Shown in pieces: positions 5,574 through 6,540 of a stretch of DNA of 6,540 nt. The notes under the pieces are model-generated. The model saw only the letters and a program-made list of their open reading frames with translations, made no database searches and was not told the origin of the DNA. Position 1 is the stretch's first letter. Every line of letters starts with the position of its first letter. Both the position numbers and the translations under genes were made by a program. This DNA is from DATAEU01 sp046724395 (GTDB lineage: Bacteria; Actinomycetota; UBA4738; HRBIN12), in the NCBI GenBank assembly GCA_046724395.1, contig JBKOWM010000109.1, positions 1 to 6,540 on the forward strand. Reading direction: 5' to 3'.

Positions 5574-6540
5574 GTGAGGACCACCCTTCCGCTTCGCCCG
5601 CTCGGAACGAGCGGGCTGAACATCTCCCGCCTCGGCCTGGGTGCATGGGCGATCGGCGGCGGGGGGTGGTCGTTCGGCTGGGGGCCGCAGGACGACGAGG
5701 CATCGATCGCGACGCTCCGAGCCGCGTTCGACCGAGGCATCAACTGGGTCGACACTGCCGCCATCTATGGGCTCGGACACTCCGAGGAGGTGGTGGGGCG
5801 CGCCATTCGCGGGCTCCCCGAAGGTGACCGGCCTTTCGTGTTCACGAAGTGCGGCCAGGTGGCCGATCCGTCACGACCATTCGAGCCCGCCACGACGATC
5901 CTGCGGCGGGAATCGATGCGCCGCGAGCTCGAGGCCTCGCTTCGGCGCCTCGGCATCGAGCGCATCGACCTGTACCAGATCCACTGGCCAGAACAAGACG
6001 GATCAACGCCGATCGAGCACTCATGGGCCGAGATGGTGCGGTTCCTCGACGAGGGCAAGGTTCGGGCGATCGGCGTCTCCAACTTCGGCATCGACTTGCT
6101 CGAGCGGTGCGAGGCAATCCGTCACGTCGAGTCGTTGCAGCCGCCGTTCTCGCTGATCCGCCGTGAGGCCGGCAGAACGGTCATCCCGTGGTGTGTGCAG
6201 CACCGGACGGGCGTGATCGCCTATAGCCCGATGCAGTCCGGTATCCTCACCGATCGGTTCTCGCACGAGCGCGTGCGCGCGATGGCCGAGGACGACTGGC
6301 GCCGGCGGTCAGCCAACTTCTCGGAGCCGGCGCTGTCCCGGAACATCGCGCTGCGAGACGCCGTCCGCCCGATCGCCGAGCGTCACGGGACATCGGTGTC
6401 CACAGTCGCGATCGCGTGGACGCTCGCGTGGCGCGGCACGACGGGTGCGATCGCCGGCGCGCGTTCGCCCGGGCAGCTCGACGGCTGGATAGAGGCAGCC
6501 TCACTCAAGCTAGACGGCGACGATCTGGATGAGATCTCTC
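5574..6540 (+). CDS. Aldo/keto reductase, 3' partial
   Basis: NAD(P)H-dependent reductase with a TIM-barrel fold that interconverts carbonyls and alcohols, typically on sugars or other small aldehydes. The 322 visible residues cover nearly the whole usual length of about 320-340; the stop lies beyond the window. The catalytic tetrad is present: Asp60 and Tyr65 in WVDTAAIYG, Lys92 in FTKCG and His137 in YQIHWP. Other family landmarks are LGTSGLNISRLGLG (10-23), the GHSEEVVGRAI helix, RRLGIERIDLYQ, EGKVRAIGVSNF, VIAYSPMQSGILT and, near the end, VAIAWTLAW followed by GAIAGARSPGQL, which forms part of the cofactor phosphate site. No signal peptide. The start GTG has a well-spaced GAGGAG. It is divergent from the nucleoside hydrolase and, like its neighbours, would suit sugar metabolism; the actual substrate cannot be read from the sequence. 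Confidence 0.92.
   Translation, partial: MRTTLPLRPLGTSGLNISRLGLGAWAIGGGGWSFGWGPQDDEASIATLRAAFDRGINWVDTAAIYGLGHSEEVVGRAIRGLPEGDRPFVFTKCGQVADPSRPFEPATTILRRESMRRELEASLRRLGIERIDLYQIHWPEQDGSTPIEHSWAEMVRFLDEGKVRAIGVSNFGIDLLERCEAIRHVESLQPPFSLIRREAGRTVIPWCVQHRTGVIAYSPMQSGILTDRFSHERVRAMAEDDWRRRSANFSEPALSRNIALRDAVRPIAERHGTSVSTVAIAWTLAWRGTTGAIAGARSPGQLDGWIEAASLKLDGDDLDEIS

Noticed and set aside
4793..5827. A 344-codon plus-strand frame across the nucleoside hydrolase and the start of the reductase
   Set aside because: It is antisense to one recognised enzyme and out of frame with the other, with an Arg-rich composition typical of a shadow frame.

Overview
The window is a short piece of a GC-rich bacterial chromosome, by eye roughly 68-70% G+C. 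About 97% of it is coding, and no stretch over 101 bases lacks a gene. Four of the five start codons that can be placed are GTG, most genes have a purine-rich Shine-Dalgarno sequence, and one start looks leaderless. This fits Actinomycetota (for example Thermoleophilia-like soil lineages) or a GC-rich Chloroflexota. No rRNA or marker gene is present, so the phylum is an inference. I see no tRNA, rRNA, CRISPR array, insertion sequence, integrase or phage gene.

Layout from left to right: (1) the 3' three quarters of a plus-strand FGGY sugar kinase that reads as xylulokinase but is broken by four apparent one-base deletions; (2) a convergent minus-strand ribokinase of the PfkB family, whose stop overlaps the kinase end; (3) a divergent 62-base gap, then a 698-residue plus-strand protein laid out like a GH42 beta-galactosidase (barrel, GATase-like trimerisation fold, beta-sandwich) with a CxCxxC cysteine cluster; (4) a small plus-strand two-helix membrane protein; (5) a minus-strand nucleoside hydrolase that meets it tail to tail with a 4-base overlap; (6) a divergent 100-base gap, then a plus-strand aldo/keto reductase cut off by the window end.

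The theme is cytoplasmic catabolism of sugars and nucleosides. The nucleoside hydrolase would release ribose, the ribokinase would make ribose 5-phosphate, and the xylulokinase, if intact, would make xylulose 5-phosphate; both products enter the pentose phosphate pathway. The glycosidase-like protein and the reductase could supply or interconvert the free sugars. The genes alternate in strand, so this is a cluster of small transcription units rather than one operon.

I found no clear new defence or mobile system. The observations most worth a second look are the cluster of -1 frameshifts confined to the xylulokinase, the uncharacterised GH42-like protein with a probable metal-binding cysteine set, and the expanded aspartate motif in the nucleoside hydrolase.
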